A stretch of 43,503 nt of DNA from Clostridia bacterium (lineage in GTDB: Bacteria > Bacillota > Clostridia > UBA1381): the NCBI GenBank assembly GCA_900756545.1, contig CAAEKO010000054.1:1-43503 (forward strand), read 5' to 3'. The translations under genes were made by a program, and so were the position numbers. Shown here one piece after another: positions 15,808 to 24,806 of this stretch. The notes under the pieces were generated by a model. That model saw only the letters and a list, made by a program, of their open reading frames with translations, did not search any database and was not told where the DNA came from. Position 1 is the first letter of the stretch. The number at the start of each line of letters is the position of its first letter.

Positions 15808-16671
15808 ATGACCCGTTACGGCATTTTGGATATTGGGACAAATACAGTACATGGGGCGGTATATCAAGTAGAAAACGGAACATTTGAAAAGGAGGACTCG
15901 TATGCCGTCTGGTCTCCAGTGCCCTCAAATATCCAAAACGGCGCGTTGAGCGAGGATGGCATCCTTGCTCTGGCGGCAGCAATTCGGGAAGTTTATGAAT
16001 GGTTTGCGAAAAAAAATGCGGAGAAAATTCATACATTTGCTACGGCGTCCTTGCGGATCGTCAATAACGCGCAGGAAGTCCGTGCTGTGATTCTGGAAAA
16101 TACAGGTGTGAATTTTCGTGTCCTGACCGGCACGGAGGAGGCGGAATGTGATTTTCTGGCCATACAGACAGCTGTCAACGCGCCGGATGGTGTTGGATTT
16201 GACTTGGGCGGCGGGAGTATGCAGGTGGTTGAATTTGCGGAGAACAGCCTGACTGCAGCTGTTTCTCTGCCTACAGGAGCAAATCGGTTTTGGCGGCAGT
16301 TTGTTGCCGGAGACAGGCCAACTAAGGCGGAAATGGAAATGATTTACCGTGCCGCGGCTGCACAGTTTCAAAAGCTGCCGAAAATGCCGAATCCCCGGCT
16401 GTATGCTATGGGCGGAACGGCAAAACGTGCGCGCAAGCTATTGGAAATCCTGACTGGAAAGTCTCTGGATGTTTTGCGTGTCCCAGAATTGCAGGCATTG
16501 GCTGGAATGCCGGATTTTGTGGAAAAAGCTGCGAAAGAGCGGTATCAAACCTTGACTGCGGGTGTGATTATCATAACTGCGCTGTGCTCGCATTTTAAGG
16601 CGAAGGAGGTACAGGTATTGTCCTGCGGTGTCCGGGATGGCTACCTGCAAAAAATTTTACGGGATAAATAA
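15808..16671 (+). CDS. Ppx/GppA-family phosphatase-like protein
   Basis: Member of the exopolyphosphatase / guanosine pentaphosphatase family with the actin-like ATPase fold. LDIGTNTVHGAVYQV is phosphate loop 1, ATASLRIVNNAQEV the next conserved segment, TGTEEAECDFLAIQTAV carries the catalytic Glu, and GFDLGGGSMQVVEF is loop 2. At 287 residues it is the compact form without the HD-like domain of full-length Ppx. It starts four bases after hisIE, so it is likely cotranscribed with the his genes, though no functional link is known. A 14-base terminator follows. Polyphosphate or pppGpp as substrate is a family inference. Confidence 0.9.
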   Translation: MTRYGILDIGTNTVHGAVYQVENGTFEKEDSYAVWSPVPSNIQNGALSEDGILALAAAIREVYEWFAKKNAEKIHTFATASLRIVNNAQEVRAVILENTGVNFRVLTGTEEAECDFLAIQTAVNAPDGVGFDLGGGSMQVVEFAENSLTAAVSLPTGANRFWRQFVAGDRPTKAEMEMIYRAAAAQFQKLPKMPNPRLYAMGGTAKRARKLLEILTGKSLDVLRVPELQALAGMPDFVEKAAKERYQTLTAGVIIITALCSHFKAKEVQVLSCGVRDGYLQKILRDK

Positions 16672-16700
16672 TAAAAACGGGCTTTCGCCCGTTTTTATTA
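16669..16700. terminator. Bidirectional terminator between convergent genes
   Basis: TAATAAAAACGGGC (16669-16682) pairs exactly with GCCCGTTTTTATTA (16687-16700) around TTTC. It includes the last bases of both stop codons, ppx-like on the plus and rluA-type on the minus strand. Confidence 0.92.
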
Positions 16701-17645
16701 TGAAAATTCTTTCAGAAAAGGAATATCCGCAACACAAAATTCTTTTCCGTTCAAACGGGAAAGACAGCCTGCCTTAGTTGTAAATTCGAAACAGAGCTTA
16801 TAGGCGTATAGGGCTTGACCTGAGTATCCATACTGCTTGTTGACGCTGTTTTTTCCATATTTCCCATCACCCAGCAGGGGATGGCCAATGGAAGCCAGAT
16901 GCGCACGGATTTGGTGCGTGCGGCCGGTGATAAGCTCTACTTCAACTAATGAAAGATCATTTTTTTCCTGAAGAACACGATAGCGCGTAATGCAGGTTTT
17001 CGTGCCCGGCTTAGAGGCTTGGCTGATATAGACCCGGTTCTGCTTTTCATCCTTGAACAAATACCCGTGCAGTTCGTCGTGTTTTTTTTCGAATCTTCCG
17101 CAGGCGATACATAAGTACAGCTTTCTCATTTCCCGATCTTTGATTTTCTGGTTCATGATCCGCAGAGCCTCGGCATTTTTCGCCGCAATTACAATTCCGC
17201 CAGTATTTCGGTCAATACGGTTGCATAGGGCAGGGACAAAGGCGTGTTCATTTTCATAATCATATTCGCCGTTCTGATAAAGATACGCCTTAATATGCTC
17301 AATCAAGGAATTTGTTTCTGAATCCGAAGCATGGACGACCATCCCAGGCTGTTTGTCCGCCAGTAAAATATTCTCATCCTCATAAATTACTGAGAGCTTT
17401 GGGGTGAGATGTAAAAATGCTTTGTTCGGATCGGCTTCAAAAAATTCATCTTTGAGATATAACGCTAAAATATCTCCCTCCGCCAGTTTAAAGCTGCCGT
17501 CACAGACATGCTTTCCATTCACCCGGACACACTTCTTACGCAGACTTTTATAGAGCATGGCTTCTGGCATATTTGTTAAATATTTTAACAGAAATTTATC
17601 TAGACGCTGGCTGGCGTCATTTCTATTGATAATAACTTCTCTCAT
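16698..17645 (-). CDS. RluA-family pseudouridine synthase
   Basis: Converts selected uridines in ribosomal RNA to pseudouridine. Residues 12-75 form an S4 RNA-binding domain (SQRLDKFLLKYL, KKCVRVNGKHV). The catalytic domain follows, with the catalytic Asp in LCNRIDRNTGGIVI, the KLYLCIACGRF strand and the signature LITGRTHQIRAHLASIGHPL ahead of GDGKYG. The 315-residue length suits the RluC/RluD group, but which uridines it targets cannot be read from the sequence. GGAG lies eight bases before the ATG. It is transcribed from a promoter opposed to that of the next gene, and its stop sits inside a shared terminator. Confidence 0.93.
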   Translation of the reverse strand: MREVIINRNDASQRLDKFLLKYLTNMPEAMLYKSLRKKCVRVNGKHVCDGSFKLAEGDILALYLKDEFFEADPNKAFLHLTPKLSVIYEDENILLADKQPGMVVHASDSETNSLIEHIKAYLYQNGEYDYENEHAFVPALCNRIDRNTGGIVIAAKNAEALRIMNQKIKDREMRKLYLCIACGRFEKKHDELHGYLFKDEKQNRVYISQASKPGTKTCITRYRVLQEKNDLSLVEVELITGRTHQIRAHLASIGHPLLGDGKYGKNSVNKQYGYSGQALYAYKLCFEFTTKAGCLSRLNGKEFCVADIPFLKEFS

Positions 17646-17686
17646 TTATCGCTCCAAAAAAATTTTATTTTTTTATGTTTTAATAT

Positions 17687-17716
17687 ATTGTAACACACTT
17701 TAATCTATGATACAAT
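17687..17716. promoter_or_regulatory. Two fully overlapping opposed promoters
   Basis: Plus strand: TTGTAA (17688-17693), 17 bases, TACAAT (17711-17716) with TGa extension. Minus strand: TTGTAT (17715-17710), 17 bases, TACAAT (17692-17687) with TGt extension. Each -35 box overlaps the other's -10 box, so polymerase cannot occupy both at once. They serve the DUF624 gene and the rluA-type gene. Confidence 0.65.
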
Positions 17717-17753
17717 ATATTTTGACATATCTATTTTGAAAGGAAGTATATAC

Positions 17754-18632
17754 ATGGGTCTTTTTGGCTTTAATTACTCGAAGCCCGGTCCGGGCGTGGA
17801 CAAGGACGCGCCGAAGAAAAAAGGAATATTTTTGTTTTTTGAATTATTTTTTCGGAAATTCTGGAAATTGATCCAGGCGAATATGCTGTATTTCATATGC
17901 AGTATCCCGATGTTGTTGATCGTTTATTTTGCTTCGCCGTTTTTGGTGTCGCCGTTGATTGAAATGCTGCGTGCGGGTGGAATTGAGGAGGAAATGCTGA
18001 CCATGACCAGTTCTGCGCTGACAGTCTTTTTTACGGTAACGATCGTATCCTTTTTAGGCTCCGGCCCGGCATCTGCTGCCTTTGCGTATATTCTGCGCTG
18101 TTTTACCCGGGAACAGCATAGTTGGATACTCAGTGATTTCAAAGAAAAATTTAAGGAAAATTTCAAACAGGGAATAATCGTATCCATTGTGGACATTCTT
18201 CTGCTTGTTTTGGGATATGTAGCGATCATGTTTTACAGTTCCATGGCGGTCAATAATCTATATGGAATGGGAAGGCTTTGGACATTTTTGCAGGTATTTT
18301 TATGCATGCTGCTTGTAATCTATATGTTCATGCATTTTTATATTTACCAGCTGATGGTAACGTTTGAAAACAGTATGAAGCAACTGTATAAGAATGCTGC
18401 TGTTTTTGCGTTGGCATTTCTGCCGATGAATATTTTGCTGGGGGGCATTTTCTTTGTACTCAATTATCTTTTGTTCAGTACAGTCACCCCGCCCTTTGCG
18501 GTGATTTTAGCATTTGTGCTTTGGTTTGGAATCATTCGTTTCCCAATTGAGTTTTACGCAGCGCGTACGATCCAGCGCAGGGTTCTGGATCAGCAGGCAA
18601 AACCGGAAGAAGACAGGAGTGACAAGGAATGA
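17754..18632 (+). CDS. DUF624 (YesL-like) membrane protein
   Basis: Integral membrane protein of 292 residues with about six hydrophobic helices. The N-terminus MGLFGFNYSKPGPGVDKDA, followed by FFRKFWKLIQANMLYFICSIP, is typical of the DUF624/YesL family, whose role is unknown but which is often found near carbohydrate genes. The ATG at 17754 is chosen because AAAGGAAG lies nine bases upstream; the in-frame TTG at 17736 overlaps this site. The stop overlaps the mnmG start by four bases (ATGA). The Lys/Glu-rich C-terminus is likely cytoplasmic. Confidence 0.85.
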   Translation: MGLFGFNYSKPGPGVDKDAPKKKGIFLFFELFFRKFWKLIQANMLYFICSIPMLLIVYFASPFLVSPLIEMLRAGGIEEEMLTMTSSALTVFFTVTIVSFLGSGPASAAFAYILRCFTREQHSWILSDFKEKFKENFKQGIIVSIVDILLLVLGYVAIMFYSSMAVNNLYGMGRLWTFLQVFLCMLLVIYMFMHFYIYQLMVTFENSMKQLYKNAAVFALAFLPMNILLGGIFFVLNYLLFSTVTPPFAVILAFVLWFGIIRFPIEFYAARTIQRRVLDQQAKPEEDRSDKE

Positions 18633-20503
18633 GAACCCCCCTGGATGAATTTGATGTTGCAGTCGTAGGCGCGGGCCATGCCGGGATCGAGGCTGCCATG
18701 GCTTCGGCAAGACTGGGCATGCGTACAGTAATGTTTTCCATTAGTCTGGACGCTATTGGGAATTTGCCCTGTAATCCCAGTATCGGCGGTACGGCAAAGG
18801 GGCATCTTGTCCGTGAAATCGACGCTTTGGGCGGAGAGATGGGGAAGGCAGCGGACGCTGCCTTTATCCAGTCCAAAATGCTGAACCGGGGAAAAGGCCC
18901 GGCTGTTCATTCACTCCGGTGTCAGATCGACCGGAAACGCTATCATATAGAAATGAAAAAAAGGGTCGAAAACCAGAAAAATCTGATCGTCAAACAGGCT
19001 GAAATTGTGGATATTTTGACACAAAACGGTGCGGTTTGCGGCGTGGTTACACACATGGGGACAGTTTACGGTGCGAAAGCAGTCATCATTGCCACCGGCA
19101 CATATCTGCGGGGAAAAATCCTGATTGGTGAATACGCCCGGGAAAGCGGCCCGGACGGGACATTTCCAGCGAACCAGCTTTCAGAGAATTTAAAAAAATT
19201 GGATATTAATATCCTGCGTTTCAAGACGGGTACGCCGGCCCGAATCCATGGAGACAGCCTGGATTTTTCCGCCATGGAGGAGGAACTCGGAGATGAGCAG
19301 ATTATACCGTTTTCCTTTGAAACAGAAGAGTCTGGCGAAAATAAAGCCTCCTGCTGGCTGACCTATACCAATGAACAAACCCATAAAATTATTTTAGACA
19401 ACATAGAATTGGCTCCAATGTACAGCGGCAGGGCAGAGGGCGTGGGTGCGCGATATTGTCCGTCCATTGAGGACAAGGTAGTACGGTTTAAGGATAAAAA
19501 ACGACATCAGCTTTTTATTGAGCCAATGGGGCTGGATACCCGGGAAATGTATGCTCAGGGAATCAGCACTGGTCTGCCGGAGGCGGTTCAGCAGGAAATG
19601 CTCCGCAGTATCCGAGGGCTGGAAAATGTGGAAATCATGCGCCCTGCATATGCGATTGAGTATGACTGTATTGATCCGACCCAGCTTTACGGCACATTGG
19701 AGTTTAAAAAAATTAATGGTCTGTACGGAGCCGGGCAATTTAATGGGACAAGCGGCTATGAGGAGGCGGCGGCCCAAGGGCTTGTGGCTGGGATCAATGC
19801 GGCGCTTAAGTTAAAAGGCGAAGCGCCTATGATACTGAAACGTTCAGATGGCTATATCGGCACATTAGTGGATGATCTGGTAACCAAAGGCACCAATGAA
19901 CCCTACCGGATGATGACTTCACGTTCCGAATACCGGCTGATGCTCAGGCAAGACAATGCTGATGAGCGTTTGACGCCAATCGGATACCGCGCCGGGCTTA
20001 TTTCTGCGGAACGGTATAAAAAGTTTCTATTAAAAATGGACATGGTTGATAAAGAAATTCAGCGAGTCCGCAGTGTTATCGTTCCACCTAAAACAGCAAA
20101 TCCCGTTTTAGCCCAATATGGGTCTACACCAATATCCACCGGAGTTCACCTGGCGGATTTGATCCGGCGGCCCGAGCTGGATTATGAGAAATTAGCGGCT
20201 GTTGACAGCAGCCGTCCAGCGCTGGCCTATGAAATTAAGGAGCAGGTAGACATTCGTTTAAAATATGAAGGCTATATCGGACGGCAAAAGGCGCAGATTG
20301 AGCAATTCAAAAAAATGGAAAATAAGCGTCTGCCGGAGGACTGTGATTATTCCGCTATCCACGGCCTGCGGATTGAGGCCCGGCAAAAGCTGGATAAAAT
20401 CCGTCCGGTCTCTCTGGGACAGGCGTCCCGGATTTCCGGCGTATCCCCGGCAGATATTTCCGTTCTGATTATTTGGCTGGAAAGCCAGAAAAAAAGCGGA
20501 TAA
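18629..20503 (+). CDS. mnmG: tRNA uridine-5-carboxymethylaminomethyl modification enzyme MnmG
   Basis: FAD-dependent partner of the GTPase MnmE; together they place a carboxymethylaminomethyl group on U34 of certain tRNAs. The N-terminal VVGAGHAGIEAAMASARLG is the FAD loop, NLPCNPSIGGTAKGHLVREID is the family signature with a conserved Cys, and FKTGTPARIHGDSLDF and YRMMTSRSEYRLMLRQDNAD are further conserved blocks. The C-terminal helical domain (about 550-624) binds MnmE and tRNA. The length of 624 residues is normal. The usual neighbours mnmE and rsmG are absent; instead the start overlaps a DUF624 gene by four bases. Confidence 0.96.
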   Translation: MRTPLDEFDVAVVGAGHAGIEAAMASARLGMRTVMFSISLDAIGNLPCNPSIGGTAKGHLVREIDALGGEMGKAADAAFIQSKMLNRGKGPAVHSLRCQIDRKRYHIEMKKRVENQKNLIVKQAEIVDILTQNGAVCGVVTHMGTVYGAKAVIIATGTYLRGKILIGEYARESGPDGTFPANQLSENLKKLDINILRFKTGTPARIHGDSLDFSAMEEELGDEQIIPFSFETEESGENKASCWLTYTNEQTHKIILDNIELAPMYSGRAEGVGARYCPSIEDKVVRFKDKKRHQLFIEPMGLDTREMYAQGISTGLPEAVQQEMLRSIRGLENVEIMRPAYAIEYDCIDPTQLYGTLEFKKINGLYGAGQFNGTSGYEEAAAQGLVAGINAALKLKGEAPMILKRSDGYIGTLVDDLVTKGTNEPYRMMTSRSEYRLMLRQDNADERLTPIGYRAGLISAERYKKFLLKMDMVDKEIQRVRSVIVPPKTANPVLAQYGSTPISTGVHLADLIRRPELDYEKLAAVDSSRPALAYEIKEQVDIRLKYEGYIGRQKAQIEQFKKMENKRLPEDCDYSAIHGLRIEARQKLDKIRPVSLGQASRISGVSPADISVLIIWLESQKKSG

Positions 20504-20533
20504 AAAATGTTTCCAGTTTGGAAACATTTTTTA
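20501..20533. terminator. Bidirectional terminator between mnmG and amidohydrolase
   Basis: TAAAAAATGTTTCCA (20501-20515) pairs exactly with TGGAAACATTTTTTA (20519-20533) around GTT. The first three and last three bases are the stop codons of the two convergent genes. Confidence 0.93.
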
Positions 20534-21691
20534 TTGCCGAAAGACAATTCGGCCTTGAATGATCGTCAGCAGTGCTTTCGCGCCAAATTCGCAGGGCAGA
20601 CGGTCAAACAGCACAATATCAGCATCTTTTCCCGCTTCCAGTGTGCCTACCCGGCGGTTGATCCGGCAGTTTTTTGCCGCGGTGGAGGTGATGCCGTGCA
20701 GTGCGGCGGTTTTATCCATACCATGCTGAACAGCCATAGCACAGCATAGGCTGAGATTTTCAATTGGAATTTCCGGATGGTCGGTGATAATCGCAATATC
20801 CAGTCCAGCATCCGACAAGGTTTTGTATGTAGAAAAGCGCATATTTTTTAACTCTGGCTTGCTGCGGTCTGTTAAGGTCGGCCCCAACATGACCGGGACG
20901 GCAGCTTTCGCAAGAATATCCGCGACCGCTTCGCCGTCTGTACAGTGTTCTATGGTCACGTCTAAATTAAACTCATTCGCGAGCCGAAGTGCGGAGCAAA
21001 TGTCATCCGCCCGGTGGGCATGGATTTTTACGGGGATTTCCCGGTTCAAAACAGGGAGCAAAGATTCCAGCTTTATATCAAAATCCGGCTTATCATATTC
21101 TTCCGAATCTCTTTCATAATCCCCCCATGCTTCTTTATATTCCTGCGCCTTAAAGAGTGTTTCCCGAATCAGCGCCATTGTCCCCATGCGGGTCAGCGGA
21201 GCCTGGCTTTTGGCGTGATACACAGATTTTGGATTCTCGCCCAATGCAAATTTTATTGCCGCAGGGGCTTTGATAAGCATTTCATCAACGCAGATACCGT
21301 CCGTTTTCATAGCGATAAACTGCCCGCTGATGGGATTTGCACTGCCGGGGCCGGTAACTACCGTTGTAATTCCGGCCCTTTTTGCATCTGTAAAACAGCG
21401 GTCAAATGGATTTACAGCATCAATAGCCCGCATTTGCGGCGTTATCGGATCAGAGTCCTCGTTCCCGTCATCTCCCTCGAAACCCAGAGAATCCTCAAAC
21501 ATCCCGATATGACAGTGCGCATCAATTAAGCCGGGCAGAACATAGACTCCGCCGGCATCCAATTCCTCATCCGCATGTTCTGCTGGTTTTTTCTCTCCTA
21601 CATAACGGATTTTTTCATCAAACAAAATATCCCCGTTTTCAAATTCTTCACCTGCCATTGTCAATATATGTGCATTCTTCAGTAGCTTCAT
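20531..21691 (-). CDS. Amidohydrolase-superfamily enzyme
   Basis: Metal-dependent hydrolase of the amidohydrolase superfamily, 386 residues, similar to imidazolonepropionase-like proteins. The metal-binding HxH is His59 and His61 in LIDAHCHIG. Further metal or active-site residues are in VKIHAHRADDI, TIEHCTDGEA and AIITDHPEIP. The C-terminal segment RVGTLEAGKDADIVLFD is the small beta domain typical of the superfamily. It lies six bases from the trxB stop, with its AAGGAT ribosome site straddling the trxB stop, so the two are cotranscribed. The substrate cannot be assigned; no signal peptide is present, so it acts in the cytoplasm. Confidence 0.88.
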   Translation of the reverse strand: MKLLKNAHILTMAGEEFENGDILFDEKIRYVGEKKPAEHADEELDAGGVYVLPGLIDAHCHIGMFEDSLGFEGDDGNEDSDPITPQMRAIDAVNPFDRCFTDAKRAGITTVVTGPGSANPISGQFIAMKTDGICVDEMLIKAPAAIKFALGENPKSVYHAKSQAPLTRMGTMALIRETLFKAQEYKEAWGDYERDSEEYDKPDFDIKLESLLPVLNREIPVKIHAHRADDICSALRLANEFNLDVTIEHCTDGEAVADILAKAAVPVMLGPTLTDRSKPELKNMRFSTYKTLSDAGLDIAIITDHPEIPIENLSLCCAMAVQHGMDKTAALHGITSTAAKNCRINRRVGTLEAGKDADIVLFDRLPCEFGAKALLTIIQGRIVFRQ

Positions 21692-21696
21692 GGGAT

Positions 21697-22617
21697 TTAT
21701 CCTTCCAGTTCATTGATATAATTTACCGCACTTGTGGCGGCAACGGCCCCATCGGAAGCCGCAGTAATAATTTGGCGCAAGGGCGTGTCCCGGACATCTC
21801 CGGCTGCGTAAACGCCGCGGATATTCGTCTGCATCTGCCTGTCGGTCTGAATAAAGCCTTCCTTCGTTAAATTCACATATTTTCCGGCTAATTCCGTTTC
21901 CGGGATTCTGCCTACTGCAATAAAAATACCAGAGCAATCCAGATTTTCCATCTGTCCGCTGACGCTGTCCTTTAATGTCACATTTTTTACAGTCGTATCT
22001 CCGGAAATGATTTCTACAGTACGGTTGGTAAGAATCGTAATTTTTGGGTCTGATTTCGCCTTTTTTACCAACGCAGCCGCCGCGCGGAAGCGTTCGTTCC
22101 GATGCACTAACGTCACATGGCTGCAAAACCGGGAAAGATACAGCGCGTCTTCAAAAGCGGTGTTCCCGCCGCCCACAACAACTGTTTCTTGTCCCTTGAA
22201 AAATGCGCCGTCGCAGGTGGCGCAATAGGAAACGCCCGTCCCATAGAACCTGTCCTCGCCTTCCGCGCCCAGCTTACGCGGGTTAGCACCGCTGGCAAAG
22301 ATCACAGCATAGGTTTCATAGCTGTTTTTACGGGTAACTACAGTCTTTACCTCTTTATCATAGTCCACAATAGCCTTTACTGTTTCTGTAGAAAAGTCAG
22401 TATTAAATTTTTCCGCATGTTTTTTCATGCTCTCTGCCAGATCCATCCCGGTAGGATTTTCGTAAAAGCCCGGATAATTATCTACCTCATAGGTCAGATT
22501 CACCTGGCCGCCTACGCTGATACTTTCTAAAATCAACGTCCGCATACCGCTTCGTCCGGCATAAACCGCAGCGCTCAGCCCTGCCGGGCCGCCGCCAATA
22601 ATCACAATATCATACAT
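21697..22617 (-). CDS. trxB: Thioredoxin-disulfide reductase
   Basis: FAD- and NADPH-dependent flavoprotein that reduces thioredoxin. IIGGGPAGLSAAVYAGRSG is the FAD loop at residues 6-24, CATC (Cys132, Cys135) is the redox pair, VVVGGGNTAFEDALYLSRF is the NADPH loop, and GVYAAGDVRDTPLRQI is the C-terminal FAD motif. The length of 306 residues is normal. The ATG at 22617 has AGAAAGG about nine bases upstream; the frame extends further back but with no conserved sequence. No thioredoxin gene is adjacent. It is 60 bases downstream of the glycosyltransferase gene, probably in one unit. Confidence 0.95.
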   Translation of the reverse strand: MYDIVIIGGGPAGLSAAVYAGRSGMRTLILESISVGGQVNLTYEVDNYPGFYENPTGMDLAESMKKHAEKFNTDFSTETVKAIVDYDKEVKTVVTRKNSYETYAVIFASGANPRKLGAEGEDRFYGTGVSYCATCDGAFFKGQETVVVGGGNTAFEDALYLSRFCSHVTLVHRNERFRAAAALVKKAKSDPKITILTNRTVEIISGDTTVKNVTLKDSVSGQMENLDCSGIFIAVGRIPETELAGKYVNLTKEGFIQTDRQMQTNIRGVYAAGDVRDTPLRQIITAASDGAVAATSAVNYINELEG

Positions 22618-22676
22618 AGCAAAAAACCTTTCTGCCCGCAGATTCTTTTTATGCCTGCCGCGGGAGAGCAAGCCGA

Positions 22677-23630
22677 TCAATCTTTTTTGTATTCCTCAAT
22701 AATAAAACGTGGTCTGCGTTTTACCTCTTTATAAATTTTGCCGATATACTCGCCGATCACACCCATAGAAATAAGCTGAACACCGCCCAAAAACCAAATC
22801 GACACCATCAGGGAAGCCCAGCCTGTCGCGGCATGCTGGGTAGCCTTAACGATCAGAGCATAAATTGCCATTGCGATGGATATCAGGCAGGCAATTATGC
22901 CTAAAGCGCTAATAAAACGGATCGGCACAATGCTGAAGGAGGTGATACCGTCAAAAGCAAAGGACAGCATTTTCTTCAGCGGATATTTGGATTCGCCGGC
23001 AAAGCGGGGGTTCCGCTTATAGTAAACCTTATCGGAAGAAAAGCCTACCAACGGCACGATGCCCCGAAGAAAAAGATTGACTTCTGTAAATTCGGAAAAT
23101 GCTTCTAATGCCCGGCGGCTCATCAGGCGGTAATCTGCATGGTTAAAAATGACATTAACGCCCATAGCATGCAGGAATTTGTAAAAGAAGACAGCTGATC
23201 CGCGTTTGAATGCTGTGTCAGTATCCCGGTTAGATCTGACGCCGTAAACAACATCACTGCCAACTAAAAACTTTTTGACCATTTCCGGTATGGCATGGAT
23301 ATCATCCTGTAAGTCGGCGTCAATAGATACCGCACAATCACATTCATTGCGCACAGTAAGTAATCCTGCCAGCAATGCATTCTGGTGCCCGGCGTTTTTT
23401 GCAAGCTTGATTCCGCGGAAACGGCTGTTTTCGCTGCACAGGCCGCTGATAATCTGCCAAGTTTTGTCTTTGCTGCCATCGTCCACAAACACAATACGGG
23501 CGTTGGGGCAGATCAGCTCTTCCAGAATCATTTCATCAAATAAAGCCGAGAGCTGCGCGGCTGTTTCCGGCAGGACCGCCTCTTCATTATAGCAGGGAAC
23601 CACCACATATAAATTTACCGGTTTCTGCAA
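22677..23630 (-). CDS. Family 2 glycosyltransferase, polyprenyl-phosphate sugar type
   Basis: GT2 enzyme of the DPM1/GtrB type, which moves a sugar from a nucleotide to a polyprenyl phosphate at the inner membrane face. The catalytic domain shows VVVPCYNEEAVL, IVFVDDGSKDKTW, and the metal-binding DADLQDD; FNHADYRLMSRRALEAF and NPRFAGESKYPLKKML are family segments. Two C-terminal membrane helices (about 235-260 and 270-295) anchor it. The start is a TTG at 23628-23630, with GGGGG seven bases upstream; no better ATG exists. The length of 317 residues is typical. The sugar is unknown. First gene of the GT2-trxB-amidohydrolase run. Confidence 0.92.
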   Translation of the reverse strand: MQKPVNLYVVVPCYNEEAVLPETAAQLSALFDEMILEELICPNARIVFVDDGSKDKTWQIISGLCSENSRFRGIKLAKNAGHQNALLAGLLTVRNECDCAVSIDADLQDDIHAIPEMVKKFLVGSDVVYGVRSNRDTDTAFKRGSAVFFYKFLHAMGVNVIFNHADYRLMSRRALEAFSEFTEVNLFLRGIVPLVGFSSDKVYYKRNPRFAGESKYPLKKMLSFAFDGITSFSIVPIRFISALGIIACLISIAMAIYALIVKATQHAATGWASLMVSIWFLGGVQLISMGVIGEYIGKIYKEVKRRPRFIIEEYKKD

Positions 23631-23673
23631 AAAAATTCCCCCTTTTTATCTGTTTCTGCAATGCAATACTAAC

Positions 23674-23702
23674 ATTATATACCATTATACTATTTTTCAC
23701 AA
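23674..23702 (-). promoter_or_regulatory. Promoter of the GT2-trxB-amidohydrolase run
   Basis: On the minus strand TTGTGA (23702-23697) is 17 bases from TATAAT (23679-23674). It lies about 45 bases before the TTG start of the glycosyltransferase. Confidence 0.65.
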
Positions 23703-23732
23703 GCGGAAAACAAAAAATTCCCATGGATTTAC

Positions 23733-23760
23733 TTGCAAATTTGAAAAATTGTGATATAAT
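23733..23760 (+). promoter_or_regulatory. Promoter of the DUF975 gene
   Basis: TTGCAA at 23733-23738 and TATAAT at 23755-23760 are 16 bases apart, with TGa before the -10 box. It lies some 30 bases before the ATG at 23792, which has a GGGGG site upstream. Confidence 0.65.
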
Positions 23761-23791
23761 AAAGAAAAGTGTATAATGGGGGTAAATTGAA

Positions 23792-24739
23792 ATGTTTGAC
23801 AGAGGCGAATTAAAACAACGTGCAAAACATGTGCTGGCTGGGTGCTACTGGATCAGCTTCGGCGTAGCAGTGATTTTAGCATTTATATCAAGTGGAAATG
23901 GTTTTTCCTTATATATGCCTTTTAATACGAATACAGCTTCGCAATATCATTATACTGCACCGAATGCTTATAATACTTATACATATGGTAGTAATCATTC
24001 CTATAGTGATATCCTGCCCATTTTTTCCATTATTCTTCTGATTATACTGGGCGCTGCATTCATAGTGGGTATTGCGCTTTCTATTTTCGTATATAGTCCT
24101 CTTACCGTAGGTGGAAAACGTTTTTTTGTCCGGGCGGGTGAGGGCTATGAAGTCAAATTTGGTAATATGGGCTACTGCTTCAAAAACGGATACTGGAATG
24201 TGGTTAAAACTATGTTTATGAAAAAGCTTTTTATATTTTTATGGTCTTTGCTTGCCTTGATTCCTGTTTTGATCGGATTTGGAATTATTTTTGCTTCTTT
24301 ACTGATTAAATCCGCTTATACCGGCGGAGGAATAAAATGGTACGGATTATATATGCGTGAATTGTTTGGTTATTCTATTAAAAGCGACCCGCTCTTAGCG
24401 ATTGCGATTTCATTGCTGCCGCTATTCGTCATTGCAGCAACGATTCCGGCGTTTATCGCCCAGTATCGTTATTACATGGTGGAATATCTTTTGGCAGATG
24501 ATCCGCATTTACCTTGGCGGAAAGCGCTGAAACAAAGCGGTGAGATGATGCGCGGCAATAAATGGGCTACTTTTGTTCTGGAATTATCCTTTCTGGGGTG
24601 GGTGCTTTTAGGCATGTGCGCCTGCTTTGTGGGCATATTATTTGTCAAGCCTTACATTGAAGCGACCACTGCCCAGCTTTATATCCACCTGAAAAATAAA
24701 CCCTTCACCCAGTCGGCTGATTATATCCCCTATGCATGA
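23792..24739 (+). CDS. DUF975 membrane protein
   Basis: Membrane protein of 315 residues with about six hydrophobic segments. The N-terminus MFDRGELKQRAKHVLAGCYW and the segment VYSPLTVGGKRFFVRAGEG identify the DUF975 family, which is common in Firmicutes and has no assigned function. Residues 45-75 form a Tyr/Thr/Asn-rich extracellular loop. The C-terminal half has the family segment ADDPHLPWRKALKQSGEMMRG. It has its own promoter and GGGGG ribosome site and appears to be a single-gene unit. Its stop is about 100 bases before the KDPG aldolase gene. Confidence 0.85.
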   Translation: MFDRGELKQRAKHVLAGCYWISFGVAVILAFISSGNGFSLYMPFNTNTASQYHYTAPNAYNTYTYGSNHSYSDILPIFSIILLIILGAAFIVGIALSIFVYSPLTVGGKRFFVRAGEGYEVKFGNMGYCFKNGYWNVVKTMFMKKLFIFLWSLLALIPVLIGFGIIFASLLIKSAYTGGGIKWYGLYMRELFGYSIKSDPLLAIAISLLPLFVIAATIPAFIAQYRYYMVEYLLADDPHLPWRKALKQSGEMMRGNKWATFVLELSFLGWVLLGMCACFVGILFVKPYIEATTAQLYIHLKNKPFTQSADYIPYA

Positions 24740-24806
24740 GGCGGATTTCTGCCCGACTTTATCCGAAAAAATATACAAACTAGCTATAATGAGTGATAAG
24801 CTCATC

